This document shows, piece after piece, positions 21,393 through 29,676 of a stretch of 39,920 bases of DNA. Below the pieces are notes generated by a model that was not told the origin of the DNA, searched no databases, and saw nothing but the letters and a program-made list of their open reading frames with translations. Where the stretch lies: IMG/VR virus record IMGVR_UViG_3300021375_000064, positions 1 to 39,920 of that record, one strand, 5' to 3'. Each line of letters opens with the position of its first letter. Position 1 is the stretch's first letter. This DNA comes from a virus. The position numbers were made by a program, and so were the translations under genes.

Positions 21393-21740
21393 GTGACTGA
21401 ATTTAACGAAAAACTAGCACGAGAAACATTGGCGTTCATTAAAGCCAATCCCGCCGAATGGGACCAAACCAGTTTTTTGCCAAGACCGCGACCGGACGGG
21501 CCCTGCTGCTTTGCAGGATTGGTGGCGCGCAACGAGATGAGCTGGGAAAGCTGGCTGAGCATGTGGGAAGACAGTGACTTGGACGTGCCGTTTATTGCCG
21601 CTGAGTTGCTGGGTGTGGAATTCTCCATAAATGGAGAAACCCCACTTTTCAAAGCAGCAAATTCAATAGAAGATCTAGAGCACATCATCAACGGCCTCGC
21701 TGCCGAAGCAGACACCAAAACTACGGAGACCTTGCTATGA
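21393..21740 (+). CDS. hypothetical protein
   Basis: The start is the GTG at 21393, with GAGG at 21381-21384. The frame open from 21321 would overlap the DUF932 gene and encode a Gly/Cys-rich stretch unlike a real N-terminus. The 115-residue product is acidic and has a helical N-terminus (FNEKLARETLAFIKANP), a Trp-rich middle (MSWESWLSMWED) and a C-terminal helix. The pattern RPDGPCCFAGLVAR followed by a helix recalls small phage proteins of unknown role. It is coupled to the next gene by an ATGA overlap. Confidence 0.6.
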   Translation: MTEFNEKLARETLAFIKANPAEWDQTSFLPRPRPDGPCCFAGLVARNEMSWESWLSMWEDSDLDVPFIAAELLGVEFSINGETPLFKAANSIEDLEHIINGLAAEADTKTTETLL

Positions 21741-22063
21741 GCAGAATAGAATGTGCGTACGTGAAAAATTATTACAAAGTTCCTGCGGAGATTGGCCGTC
21801 TCGTCACCGTGAACGGTCGAGACGGGATTATCGCAAAGGATCGTGGACATTACATCGGAGTTAACTTCGACGACGATAAGCCTAGAGTTATTTGTAACTG
21901 CCACCCGACATGGAAAGTCGAATACAAAGGAATTGGCACGGTTCGCTGCTTAACAAAAAGTCAAAAGCGATACAGAAGATTTTTAGAGCACGGCGATTGC
22001 TTTGACAGTTTCATCGATTTCTGCCGCTGGGACGCCGAGCCAGCCAGAAGCTGGAACCAATAA
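21737..22063 (+). CDS. conserved-type hypothetical phage protein
   Basis: The 108-residue product starts in an ATGA overlap. The first half, YYKVPAEIGRLVTVNG then GIIAKDRGHYIGVNFD, is a recognisable pattern in phage proteins, probably a small SH3-like barrel. The C-terminal half (KSQKRYRRFLEHGDC, then FIDFCRW) is helical and basic. The function is unknown. It belongs to the plus-strand early group. Confidence 0.65.
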   Translation: MSRIECAYVKNYYKVPAEIGRLVTVNGRDGIIAKDRGHYIGVNFDDDKPRVICNCHPTWKVEYKGIGTVRCLTKSQKRYRRFLEHGDCFDSFIDFCRWDAEPARSWNQ

Positions 22064-22083
22064 CCCCATCCTATAGGTGATAT

Positions 22084-22431
22084 ATGAATATTAAATTGAA
22101 CGAGTGGTTGCCGTGCGTTGATTCGCGCTATGAAGCAAAGGTTTTTAGTGACAACGGAGAGGAGGCTCACCGCTACATCGGAGTTATTCGTTACAATCCA
22201 AGTTACGCACCAGAAATAAACCATGAGAAGCCGGTGTCGTGGGCGGATAGTGGAGCGTCAACTAATAGCATGGCTTACAACATCAAAATACCGCGTTACG
22301 AAACTGTGCTGATTAAGATACCAGAAGGAGCGGAAAGAGTCGGCCTTGAATTTTCCGATGGCCACGGGGATATTCTGGAAGAATGGGCGGGGAGCGTCGA
22401 AGAATGGCTAGAAGCAAATGGGATGGAGTAA
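22084..22431 (+). CDS. hypothetical protein
   Basis: The 115-residue acidic protein has AGGTGA ahead of its ATG. Predicted strands (RYIGVIRYNP, YETVLIKIPEG, RVGLEFSDGHG) suggest a beta-sandwich-like fold, with a short C-terminal helix. No family is recognised. It lies between two small unknown genes of the early group. Confidence 0.55.
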   Translation: MNIKLNEWLPCVDSRYEAKVFSDNGEEAHRYIGVIRYNPSYAPEINHEKPVSWADSGASTNSMAYNIKIPRYETVLIKIPEGAERVGLEFSDGHGDILEEWAGSVEEWLEANGME

Positions 22432-22435
22432 TTAT

Positions 22436-22699
22436 ATGCAAATAACAGACGAATACATTAATAAGCTGTTTGAGGGAACTGACTTCGGAACGCCGATAAA
22501 TAACTCTGTTTTAGAAAAGCGTAAGACTTTGCGAGGAGCTTTGGCAAATCAGACGATGGGGTTTTGGTCTGGATCTACGATGTATCGGTTGATGATCCGA
22601 GGTGGTTTTTTAATTGACGCCCCGAGCGAATCAAAAAAGAAATTGACGTTGCTGGGTGAAGCGTTTATAGACGAGGTTCTTGATAATGAAATCCAATAA
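22436..22699 (+). CDS. small hypothetical protein
   Basis: The ATG at 22436 is preceded by GGATGGAG and follows the upstream stop, so it is preferred to the ATG-like start at 22418. The 87-residue product has a layout of helices and a basic beta hairpin (TMYRLMIRGGFLID, then KKKLTLLGEAFIDEV) like a winged helix. It could be a DNA-binding early regulator, but no family is recognised. Confidence 0.5.
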   Translation: MQITDEYINKLFEGTDFGTPINNSVLEKRKTLRGALANQTMGFWSGSTMYRLMIRGGFLIDAPSESKKKLTLLGEAFIDEVLDNEIQ

Positions 22700-22729
22700 A
22701 CCGATAACACTACTACAGAAGGTGAATAA

Positions 22730-22918
22730 ATGTATGCAATAAAGCACAAAAGAGAGTTCGCATTCCGCTTTCCGTCCAATACGCCTAAGCAGCTGGAGGT
22801 TCGTTTGCAGCGGTGGGCTGCGTATGAGAAGGCGAGGAAACCACGCAACTCTAACTGGACTCTGGAGGACTGCATGAAGAATTATGAGCGGGTGCATATT
22901 AAGATAACAACCATCTGA
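22730..22918 (+). CDS. small basic hypothetical protein
   Basis: The 62-residue basic product has AGAAGGTGA ahead of its ATG. It begins with an alternating aromatic and basic segment (YAIKHKREFAFRF), followed by helices (KQLEVRLQRWAAYEKARK). No family is recognised. It is the last gene before the terminator at 22931-22963. Confidence 0.55.
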   Translation: MYAIKHKREFAFRFPSNTPKQLEVRLQRWAAYEKARKPRNSNWTLEDCMKNYERVHIKITTI

Positions 22919-22930
22919 TGTGTGTTGTGA

Positions 22931-22963
22931 GGTCTGCGGTTTAACGGTTGCAGGCCTTTTTTT
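22931..22963 (+). terminator. intrinsic terminator of early unit
   Basis: GGTCTGC (22931-22937) pairs with GCAGGCC (22950-22956, one G-U pair) across a 12-nt loop, followed by seven T residues. It ends the plus-strand early transcript. Confidence 0.8.
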
Positions 22964-22978
22964 GCCTATTATTCGTGG

Positions 22979-23305
22979 AGTCAACTTGGCCTGTGGTTTT
23001 CCCAATTCAGCCCAAAGTTCCAGCCAGAACCACTTTCGCCGATTTCCTCCATTTCATCGACTTAGCCGCGTGTAATCGGGAAGTTGGCCCAAAGTGTACA
23101 AGTTGACTGGTGTTGGCCGCGTGCAGGTGATTGATATATAAGGGAAAGGCCAATAGGCCAATTTAAGTCTATTTTTAAATAATAACTAATTTATATATAA
23201 AGAGGGAAGGGAATAGGAGTATATACACCGTCTCCCTATATAAATAAAGTTTTGTTTTCAAATTGGCCTATTGGCCGGAGCGCTGATTGCGGCTGTCGTT
23301 GGGGG
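22979..23305. other. structured non-coding region with TTGGCC motifs
   Basis: This stretch between the early terminator and the packaging genes has no convincing gene. It holds seven copies of TTGGCC (either strand) at 22986, 23084, 23113, 23148, 23156, 23263 and 23271, a 10-bp inverted repeat AGTCAACTTG (22979-22988) with CAAGTTGACT (23099-23108), and an AT-rich core of about 100 bp. Position just before HNH and terminase genes fits a cos or pac site; iterated motifs next to an AT-rich core also fit a replication origin. Confidence 0.45.
23148..23276. repeat. 17-bp perfect inverted repeat around AT-rich core
   Basis: GGCCAATAGGCCAATTT (23148-23164) is repeated exactly in inverted orientation at 23260-23276, separated by 95 bp of mostly A/T sequence. 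Each arm carries two TTGGCC motifs in direct orientation 8 bp apart. The arms could bind terminase or an origin-binding protein, or form a cruciform. Confidence 0.85.
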
Positions 23306-23334
23306 TTTACGATGCGCCAGTTTAAGTGGATAAT
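23306..23334 (+). promoter_or_regulatory. promoter of packaging genes, leaderless arrangement
   Basis: TTTACG (23306-23311) and GATAAT (23329-23334) are spaced by 17 bp, and the -35 region has the shared TTTACGATGCG motif. The ATG at 23341 is six bases after the -10 box, the same distance as between the -10 box at 1275-1280 and the GTG at 1287. The expected transcript is leaderless. Confidence 0.5.
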
Positions 23335-23340
23335 CAGCCC

Positions 23341-24084
23341 ATGCAGAAGAGACAAACAATATGCAATAAGATCGGTTGTGCCAAGTTGACACGCAGCTCT
23401 TATTGCGAAGACCACACCAAGGCGTCAACCTATGACCGGAAGCGTGGCACCCCAGCAGAGCGCGGCTATGACCCCAAGATATGGAAGCCGTTGCGTGCAG
23501 CGTTGTTTGCCAGAGATCCTTACTGTCGCAATTGTCTAATCAAGAAGTCCACCGACGCGGCCCACATCAGGCCTAGGAAGAGCAAGGAGGATGATACACT
23601 GGGCAACCTAAGAGGGTTGTGTCATAGTTGTCATAGTCATGAGACTGTTATGATGGATGGAGGTTTCGGCAGGGATGCTGTTGGGTCTCGTGCTTGCAAT
23701 ATGGTAATCATTGCTGGTGCACCCAATACAGGCAGGCGTCGTTTGGCGGCGGAAAGATGGCCGCGTCATAAAGTGTTCACTTCATTCCCATTGGATAGCT
23801 TTGAGGGTATTGTTGAAGCGCGCCATTGGGCGCAGATATATCGATCAGACATAGACACAGTTAGTATTGCGGCGCGCTTTGGTGGTGATGTCTGCTGCAT
23901 TCTTTATGCACCCAACCCAGCGTTGAGAGAGCGACTTGCTGGAGCGCATCAGGCAGAGGTGATAACGTGCCACTTCAGTCCTGAAGACGAAGTGATCTCT
24001 ACACCAGCTGTCAAGGCTGTCAGTGATTGGTGGACAGTTAGCTTTGAACCTAGTGGTGTGGACTCAGGAAGATACGGTGTTTAA
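23341..24084 (+). CDS. HNH endonuclease with P-loop-like C-terminal domain
   Basis: The 247-residue product starts at the ATG at 23341; an in-frame GTG at 23326 would lie upstream of the predicted transcript. The N-terminus has a small Cys/His finger (CNKIGC then YCEDH), followed by an HNH core: YCRNC, then DAAHIRPR, and NLRGLCHSCH. HNH proteins beside terminase genes are needed for cos cleavage in several HK97-type phages. The C-terminal half (from about residue 120) starts with a degenerate phosphate-binding loop, IIAGAPNTGRRRLAA, where the usual Lys is Arg, and looks like an inactive kinase/ATPase-type domain. The fusion is uncommon. Confidence 0.8.
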   Translation: MQKRQTICNKIGCAKLTRSSYCEDHTKASTYDRKRGTPAERGYDPKIWKPLRAALFARDPYCRNCLIKKSTDAAHIRPRKSKEDDTLGNLRGLCHSCHSHETVMMDGGFGRDAVGSRACNMVIIAGAPNTGRRRLAAERWPRHKVFTSFPLDSFEGIVEARHWAQIYRSDIDTVSIAARFGGDVCCILYAPNPALRERLAGAHQAEVITCHFSPEDEVISTPAVKAVSDWWTVSFEPSGVDSGRYGV

Positions 24085-24230
24085 TTCATTCATTCATTGC
24101 CGTCCTGACACACAGCAAGTCAACGATGCATTCAAGGGGGAGGGCGGGTCAATCCTTTTCAACCAGCCATCAGTAGCACCGCCGCCCCACCATTCACACA
24201 CAACTCCTGATAAATTCACTGAGGAATGAC

Positions 24231-24737
24231 ATGGCAAATAAGGTTCCGACCAACATCTTGAAATTACGCGGCGCAGAAAAAGGCCACGGGGATCGAATCA
24301 AAGCTCGTGAAGGCGAGATAGAAGATAATCGCGAGGTTGGTGGGCCTCCGTCTTATTTGAGCACCGCCGAGAAACGCACATTCAGCGAATTGAAGCGAGA
24401 AATCTATCCTGGATTGCTTTCCGGTTCCAGCAGAACAGCTCTCGCGGCTTTGGCCAAGCTCGTCACACGAATGAAAGCCGATGCTGCTGCAGACGCTGTG
24501 AATGCAGTTGAGTTGCGGCAAGCACTCGGAGACTTCAAGGGAGAGCGCGAGAATGACGACCCTGCGTTGTGCCAGTTGCTGTCCGCTTTTGTTTCATTCA
24601 TGACGCACAGCAGACCGATGACGACAGCTGAATTCTCCCAATTACGATCCATGTTCGGCAAGTTCGGGCTCACCCCGATTGACGCAGTGGGCTTGAAGCC
24701 TGCGGGGAAAGGTGTCGGTGCCAAACCAAAATTCTGA
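24231..24737 (+). CDS. terS: small terminase subunit (P27-like)
   Basis: The 168-residue protein starts with PTNILKLRGAEKG and has PPSYLSTAEKRTFSEL, then a Ser-Gly-Ser-rich turn and helices, ending in FGLTPIDAVGLK. This order (PxxL-x-LRG, PSYLS, LGLTP near the end) is the P27-type small terminase pattern. The protein would bind phage DNA at the packaging site and deliver it to the large subunit. GAGGA lies ahead of the ATG. It overlaps the large terminase gene by 26 bp. The 146-bp gap upstream contains no convincing gene. Confidence 0.82.
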   Translation: MANKVPTNILKLRGAEKGHGDRIKAREGEIEDNREVGGPPSYLSTAEKRTFSELKREIYPGLLSGSSRTALAALAKLVTRMKADAAADAVNAVELRQALGDFKGERENDDPALCQLLSAFVSFMTHSRPMTTAEFSQLRSMFGKFGLTPIDAVGLKPAGKGVGAKPKF

Positions 24738-26433
24738 TTCACTGCTGGGCGTTTTCGCGAATGCCCCGTATATTACAAAGGCTCTGATTTATGCGTACGA
24801 CGTCATCCACGAAAGAAAGCCTGCGTGCAAGCAAGAAAAGCAAGCTTCACAGCGATTCGTTGACGATCTTGGTCGCACTGGCGACGACTGGCCGTGGTTC
24901 TTTGATGTCGCAAAGGCAGAAGACCCTTGCGAGTTTATTGAGAAACTGCCACACACCAAGGGCCGTTGGGCACGCGGCCAAAACACAATCACTCTGGAAG
25001 GTTGGCAGTGTTTCATTATCGTTAATGTTTTTGGCTTTGTGGACGAACATGGTTTGCGACGGTTTCGCGATGTATACGCCAAGATCCCTCGAAAGAATGG
25101 CAAGTCGTTATTAGCAGCAGCCGTCGCGCTGTATATGTTTCTCAAAGACGATGAGTTTGGGGCTGAGGTTTACTCCGGCGCGACAACAGAAAAGCAAGCT
25201 TGGGAGGTTTTCAAGCCTGCCAAATTGATGTGCCAGCGCGCTCCAGGATTGCAGGAGCAGTTTGATATTGACATCAACGCGAAGAATATGGCCATCCTGT
25301 CAGACGCCAGCAAGTTCGAGCCTCTGATCGGAAATCCTGGAGACGGATCAAGCCCTTCTTGCGCTATAGTTGATGAATATCACGAACACGTGTCCAACGA
25401 CTTGGTTGACACCATGGAAACGGGCATGGGTGCTAGAGAACATCCACTCATGCTTAAAATCACCACAGCAGGATCAACGCAAGGAGGCCCCTGCCACACA
25501 GCAGAATTGGAATACTGCGACATTCTTAGTGGAATTTTTCGTGACGACAGAGCGTTCATCATCATTTTTGGCGTGGATCCGGAAGATGACTGGACCACTG
25601 AAGAAGCATTGATCAAGGCGAATCCCAACATTGATGTGTCTGTGAGCAAGGAATTTCTGCGGAATGAACAGGCAAAAGCGATTCGCTCCCCTTTGCGGCA
25701 AAACACATTCCGCAGAAAGCACTTAAACATTTGGGTGGGTGCTGCAGCTGCATTTTTGAATCTAGAGGATTTCATGAAGTGCGCAGACCCGACGCTGAAA
25801 ATAGAGGATTTTGATCAACACGAATGTTCATACGTCATCGATTTAGCGTCTAAAATCGATATAATCTGCACTTTGCGCCTTTTTCACGAGTATAGGAACG
25901 GAGAATTGCATTATATCGCTTTTCCTAAATTTTATTTGCCGGAGGAGGCTGTTTTCAGCGAGAATACAGGTAAATATGAATCTTGGGTTAATGCAGGCTA
26001 TCTTGAAACGGTTGATGGCAGTGAATTGGACATCGGTGAATTTCAGCAAACCATCGAAGATGACCTCTCCGGCTATATGGTTGGTGAATTGGTTTATGAT
26101 CCTTGGAGAGCAGTTCAACTTGCACAATACTTTGAGAAGCAGGGGATCCAAACTGTTGAATTTAGGCAGAACAAGCAAAACTTTTCTCCAGCTATGTATG
26201 AGCTGGAGGCCGCTATCACCTCGAATCGTCTTCACTACAGCCCGAATCCGGTTCTTGAATGGATGTGCGGAAACCTTGTCGCAAAGGCGGACGCTTATGA
26301 TTTGCTCGTGCCTGTGAAACAGTTAGTCACGAGCAAAATTGATGGGGCTGTTGCTCTGTTGATGGGCATTGGCAGATTGATGTTCAAGGAAGATTCTGGG
26401 CTGGATGATTATTTAAACTCGGTGAACAAGTGA
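24712..26433 (+). CDS. terL: large terminase subunit
   Basis: The 573-residue protein has the packaging ATPase: Walker A-like IPRKNGKS (about 125-132), Walker B CAIVDEYHEH with Asp221/Glu222, and TTAGS as coupling motif (251-255). The RNase H-like nuclease follows, with SYVIDLASKIDI (Asp377) and a late Asp in KIDGAVALLMG. The pattern is that of HK97-type terminases. The start is a GTG at 24712 within the small terminase gene, preceded by a GGGG-containing stretch. It would pump DNA into the prohead and cut the concatemer. Its stop overlaps the portal start as GTGA. Confidence 0.93.
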   Translation: MSVPNQNSDSLLGVFANAPYITKALIYAYDVIHERKPACKQEKQASQRFVDDLGRTGDDWPWFFDVAKAEDPCEFIEKLPHTKGRWARGQNTITLEGWQCFIIVNVFGFVDEHGLRRFRDVYAKIPRKNGKSLLAAAVALYMFLKDDEFGAEVYSGATTEKQAWEVFKPAKLMCQRAPGLQEQFDIDINAKNMAILSDASKFEPLIGNPGDGSSPSCAIVDEYHEHVSNDLVDTMETGMGAREHPLMLKITTAGSTQGGPCHTAELEYCDILSGIFRDDRAFIIIFGVDPEDDWTTEEALIKANPNIDVSVSKEFLRNEQAKAIRSPLRQNTFRRKHLNIWVGAAAAFLNLEDFMKCADPTLKIEDFDQHECSYVIDLASKIDIICTLRLFHEYRNGELHYIAFPKFYLPEEAVFSENTGKYESWVNAGYLETVDGSELDIGEFQQTIEDDLSGYMVGELVYDPWRAVQLAQYFEKQGIQTVEFRQNKQNFSPAMYELEAAITSNRLHYSPNPVLEWMCGNLVAKADAYDLLVPVKQLVTSKIDGAVALLMGIGRLMFKEDSGLDDYLNSVNK

Positions 26434-27695
26434 GCAATTTGAATTTATTTTCTACATTGATAGGCCAATTTACGAATGTTGGTGGGTTATCAGGACCCGA
26501 CTCCGGCAGCCAGAACACAAGCCCAAGAAAGAGGAGCACGGACGCAAGCATCAACGTCAGCGACGAAAGAGCGATGCAGCTTTCTGCCGTTTGGGCTTGC
26601 ACTCAACTCATAGTGAATTCTGTTTGTTCACTGCCTTTGAAATTCTATAGATCCGGTGACGACGGCTCCACTGAAGTCAGCCGGAACCATCCTCTGCGAA
26701 TGCTTTTTGATGGGCGGCCCAATAGAATCATGAAGCCGCGAGACTTCAGAAAAGCCATAACAACGCAGCAATGCCTCTGGGCGAATGCCTATGCAGAGAT
26801 AACATTTCGTGATAATGGTGAGCCGATCTCCATTTATCCTTTGCGTCCTGGACGAATGACTCCTGTGCTGCTGAATGGAGAACTCACTTATCACTACCAG
26901 ACACCTTCTGGGCTTGTGGTGTATGCAGCCAAATCGATTATGCACTTGAAAGGGTTGGGCTCCGATGGCGTGGTTGGTTTTGAACGCAACAATTATGCAC
27001 GAGAAGCTTATGGATTGGCAGTCAGTGCCGACGTTTACGCAGCCAAGCAGTTTGCCCATTCCGGTCGGAGTGGCGGCGGATACCTCATGTTTGATACGTT
27101 TTTGAATAGAGTCCAGCGTGAGCAAGCGACAGAACTTTATGGCAACATCAGCTCCACAGCGTATGAAAAGGGAAAGCCTTGGTTGTTGGAAGGTGGTGTG
27201 AAGTATATGCCGGATGATGTTGAGCCGGACAAGATGCAAATGATCGAGACGAGAAAGATGCAGGTTTCAGAGATCTCTCGATTTTTCGGCGTTCCGGAAG
27301 TCTTGATCGGCGGCGGGTCTGCAGTCAGTGCGTGGCCAGCGAGCTTTGAGCAACAACTTCTTTCATTCATGACATTCACCCTTCAGGATTACATTGATGA
27401 GTGGGAGCACGCAGTTAAGTATTCTTTGATTCGTGAGCGAGGAATCTACGCCGACCATGACGTGACAGGATTCATCAAAATGGATTCAGCGGCCAAAGTT
27501 GCTCTTCATTCCAGTTGGGTTCAGAACGGAATTAAGACCAGAAACGAGATCAGAAAGATTAACGGCGACCTCGCAATAGATGGGGCTGATGATTTAACGG
27601 CGCAATCCAACTTGACTCCTTTGGACAAATTAGGGACAATACCACTACAAAGTAATTCGTCCCAGACCGATTCCACACAACCTGTGAAGCAATAA
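26430..27695 (+). CDS. portal protein (HK97 family)
   Basis: The 421-residue protein has typical HK97-portal features: AMQLSAVWACTQLIVNSV near the N-terminus, NAYAEITFRDNGEPISIYPL, a conserved LKGLGSDG, and QVSEISRFFGVPEVLIG in the stem/crown region, ending in a Ser/Thr/Gln-rich tail. It would form the dodecameric ring at one vertex through which DNA enters and leaves. The GTG start overlaps the TerL stop. Length is as expected for the family. Confidence 0.92.
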   Translation: MSNLNLFSTLIGQFTNVGGLSGPDSGSQNTSPRKRSTDASINVSDERAMQLSAVWACTQLIVNSVCSLPLKFYRSGDDGSTEVSRNHPLRMLFDGRPNRIMKPRDFRKAITTQQCLWANAYAEITFRDNGEPISIYPLRPGRMTPVLLNGELTYHYQTPSGLVVYAAKSIMHLKGLGSDGVVGFERNNYAREAYGLAVSADVYAAKQFAHSGRSGGGYLMFDTFLNRVQREQATELYGNISSTAYEKGKPWLLEGGVKYMPDDVEPDKMQMIETRKMQVSEISRFFGVPEVLIGGGSAVSAWPASFEQQLLSFMTFTLQDYIDEWEHAVKYSLIRERGIYADHDVTGFIKMDSAAKVALHSSWVQNGIKTRNEIRKINGDLAIDGADDLTAQSNLTPLDKLGTIPLQSNSSQTDSTQPVKQ

Positions 27696-27696
27696 G

Positions 27697-28392
27697 ATGA
27701 GTACAAAATTAGTTTTTAAGGCGCTGCCCATTCAGTCTGCGAACTTCGAGATCAAAAGTTCCGCAGACGGCAAAACGGCGACGATTAAGGGATACGCATC
27801 CACATTCGACAATGTGGATCTGGATGGCGACGTTATTCGCAAAGGCGCTTTTGCCGAATCCATCAAAGGCGGCGGACGCTTTCCGATGTTTGTTAATCAC
27901 GACCATTATGCAATTCCTGTGGGCGGATTTGACTCTCTGAAAGAAGATGACCAAGGATTGTATGTTGAAGGTGCGATAAATCTCGGCCACCGAGACGGCC
28001 CTTCATTGAAGTCTGCCGTTGAGAACAATGACATGCCTGCATTCTCGATCGGCTTTCAGATCCCCGCCAAAGGCGCGATGTGGATTGAAGAGCCGGAAGA
28101 AGGCGGCCCAGACCGTGAGATTGTGAAAGCGAATCTCAAAGAAATTTCAATTGTCACGTTTCCTGCTAATCCTGCAGCGAAGATCGACAGTGTGAAATTC
28201 GATTTAAATTCTTTCCCGCATGACTTTGAGTCGTGTACGGATCGGGACGTGGAGCATTACCTGAGAGATTTAGGCTTCTCCAAGTCATTAGCCGTGGCCA
28301 TCGCTACACGCAAGTTTAAGCAGAGTGACTCTGTTTTTAAGCCATCCAGCGTTTTAGATTTAGACTCAATATTCACCATTCCACAAAGGTAA
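27697..28392 (+). CDS. prohead protease (S78-like)
   Basis: The 231-residue protein belongs to the HK97-type prohead protease family. Visible active-site parts are MFVNHDHY (His68/His70 region), PAFSIGFQ (Ser117) and KEISIVTFPANP (Glu149), giving a Ser-His-Glu type arrangement at the right distances. It would trim the N-terminal scaffold-like part of the capsid protein and destroy itself during maturation. The start codon follows the portal stop by one base. Confidence 0.9.
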   Translation: MSTKLVFKALPIQSANFEIKSSADGKTATIKGYASTFDNVDLDGDVIRKGAFAESIKGGGRFPMFVNHDHYAIPVGGFDSLKEDDQGLYVEGAINLGHRDGPSLKSAVENNDMPAFSIGFQIPAKGAMWIEEPEEGGPDREIVKANLKEISIVTFPANPAAKIDSVKFDLNSFPHDFESCTDRDVEHYLRDLGFSKSLAVAIATRKFKQSDSVFKPSSVLDLDSIFTIPQR

Positions 28393-28397
28393 CCCAA

Positions 28398-29609
28398 ATG
28401 GGAACTCAAGTTAGTTATCAGGATCCAGACGGCACGCTTAACATTGTTAAGTTTGAAGCTGCACTGGTTGAAAAGCACGGCGAACTTTTGACTGTTTTTG
28501 AAAAAGCGGAAGAAGAAGCTAAAAATGCAAACGCCCTCTCCGCCGAAACCAAATCGGCTGTTGAAGGCATTGCGTCAGAACTGAACAGCCTTTCAGACGC
28601 CATTCAAGAGCTTCAGCAGAAGACTGCCGGAGAAACCGATTCGGACGATGTTCAAGAAGCGCTCGGCAAGCGATTCCTCGAGACTGATCAGTGTAAGGCG
28701 CTGATGGAAGGTCGTCAAGGTTCTGCGCGCATGGACATGAAAGCTGCAATCATTAACGCCACAGGCCAGAATCAGCCGTTGGTTCCTTCAGACCGTTTGT
28801 CTGGAATCAATGCGGTTCCGAATCGAATGATGACCATTCGTGATTTGCTGCCGACCACAACAACCACCAGCAACTTGGTCGAGTTCGTTCGTGAGAACGT
28901 CTTCACCAATAGCGCGGCAACAACCGTGGCCGGATCACCTCAACAGTTTGAAAATGTAACTAAGCCCGAGTCGAGCATCACGTTCACTTTGGCCCACGAA
29001 GCAATTCAGACGCTGGCGCATTGGATTCCTGCTTCTAAGCAGGTTCTTGACGATGCACCGCAGCTGATGAGTTATATTTCTGGTCGTCTGGTGTATGGCT
29101 TAAAATTGTACGAAGAGAATCAATTGCTTAATGGCACAGGAGCCAATGGTCAATTGAACGGCTTGCGAACTCAAGCAACAGCTTATGTTCAAAGCTCTTC
29201 TCCTCACACAACCAACGAAATTGACGTTATCCGTGACGCAATTCGGCAGGCTCAAGTTTCTGAGTATATGCCGGACGCAATCGTTCTTAATCCGCAGGAT
29301 TGGTACGACATTGAGATTCGCAAAGTTGGTAGTGCGGATGATCGATATGTTATTGGTAATCCTCGTCAGCTTATGGGCTCTCCACTTTGGGGACTTCCTG
29401 TCATTGTTACGAATTCAATGACGTCTGGAAACTTCCTGTTGGGCTCATTCCAAATGGGCGCTGAAATCAAGGATCGTGAGCAGAGTTCTGTTGAAGTCTC
29501 TCGTGAAAACTCTGATAACTTTGTTAAGAACATGGTTACCATTTTGGCGGAAGAACGATTGGCGTTGATCGTTTATCGCACAGAGTCTCTGATCACAGGC
29601 ACTTTATAA
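28398..29609 (+). CDS. major capsid protein (HK97 fold) with N-terminal scaffold region
   Basis: The 403-residue protein has an N-terminal helical, Glu/Ala/Gln-rich region (about 1-100) that looks like the delta domain of HK97 gp5, which acts as internal scaffold and is removed by the protease encoded just upstream. The mature part includes typical segments such as TLAHEAIQTLAHWIPASKQ, VYGLKLYEENQLLNGTG and ADDRYVIGNP. GGTAA lies before the ATG. A strong terminator follows at 29635-29665. The cleavage position is not certain; the region around residues 95-115 is expected. Confidence 0.93.
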   Translation: MGTQVSYQDPDGTLNIVKFEAALVEKHGELLTVFEKAEEEAKNANALSAETKSAVEGIASELNSLSDAIQELQQKTAGETDSDDVQEALGKRFLETDQCKALMEGRQGSARMDMKAAIINATGQNQPLVPSDRLSGINAVPNRMMTIRDLLPTTTTTSNLVEFVRENVFTNSAATTVAGSPQQFENVTKPESSITFTLAHEAIQTLAHWIPASKQVLDDAPQLMSYISGRLVYGLKLYEENQLLNGTGANGQLNGLRTQATAYVQSSSPHTTNEIDVIRDAIRQAQVSEYMPDAIVLNPQDWYDIEIRKVGSADDRYVIGNPRQLMGSPLWGLPVIVTNSMTSGNFLLGSFQMGAEIKDREQSSVEVSRENSDNFVKNMVTILAEERLALIVYRTESLITGTL

Positions 29610-29634
29610 TCGAAAGCCTCACGGCGAAACCCAA

Positions 29635-29665
29635 GAAGCCTCTGGAACGTCAGAGGCTTCTTTTT
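29635..29665 (+). terminator. intrinsic terminator after capsid gene
   Basis: A perfect 10-bp stem GAAGCCTCTG (29635-29644) with its complement (29651-29660) and a 6-nt loop is followed by five T residues. It would raise the ratio of capsid protein to downstream products. Confidence 0.92.
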
Positions 29666-29676
29666 GCAGGTGGAAA

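Noticed and set aside
21281-21904. 207-residue minus-strand frame in the early region
   Set aside because: It is antisense to several plus-strand genes with good ribosome binding sites and coupled starts, and has no recognisable domain.
24023-24229. 68-residue frame between the HNH gene and the small terminase
   Set aside because: It begins inside the HNH gene, has no Shine-Dalgarno, and its composition (Pro/His/Thr-rich) is not like the neighbouring proteins.
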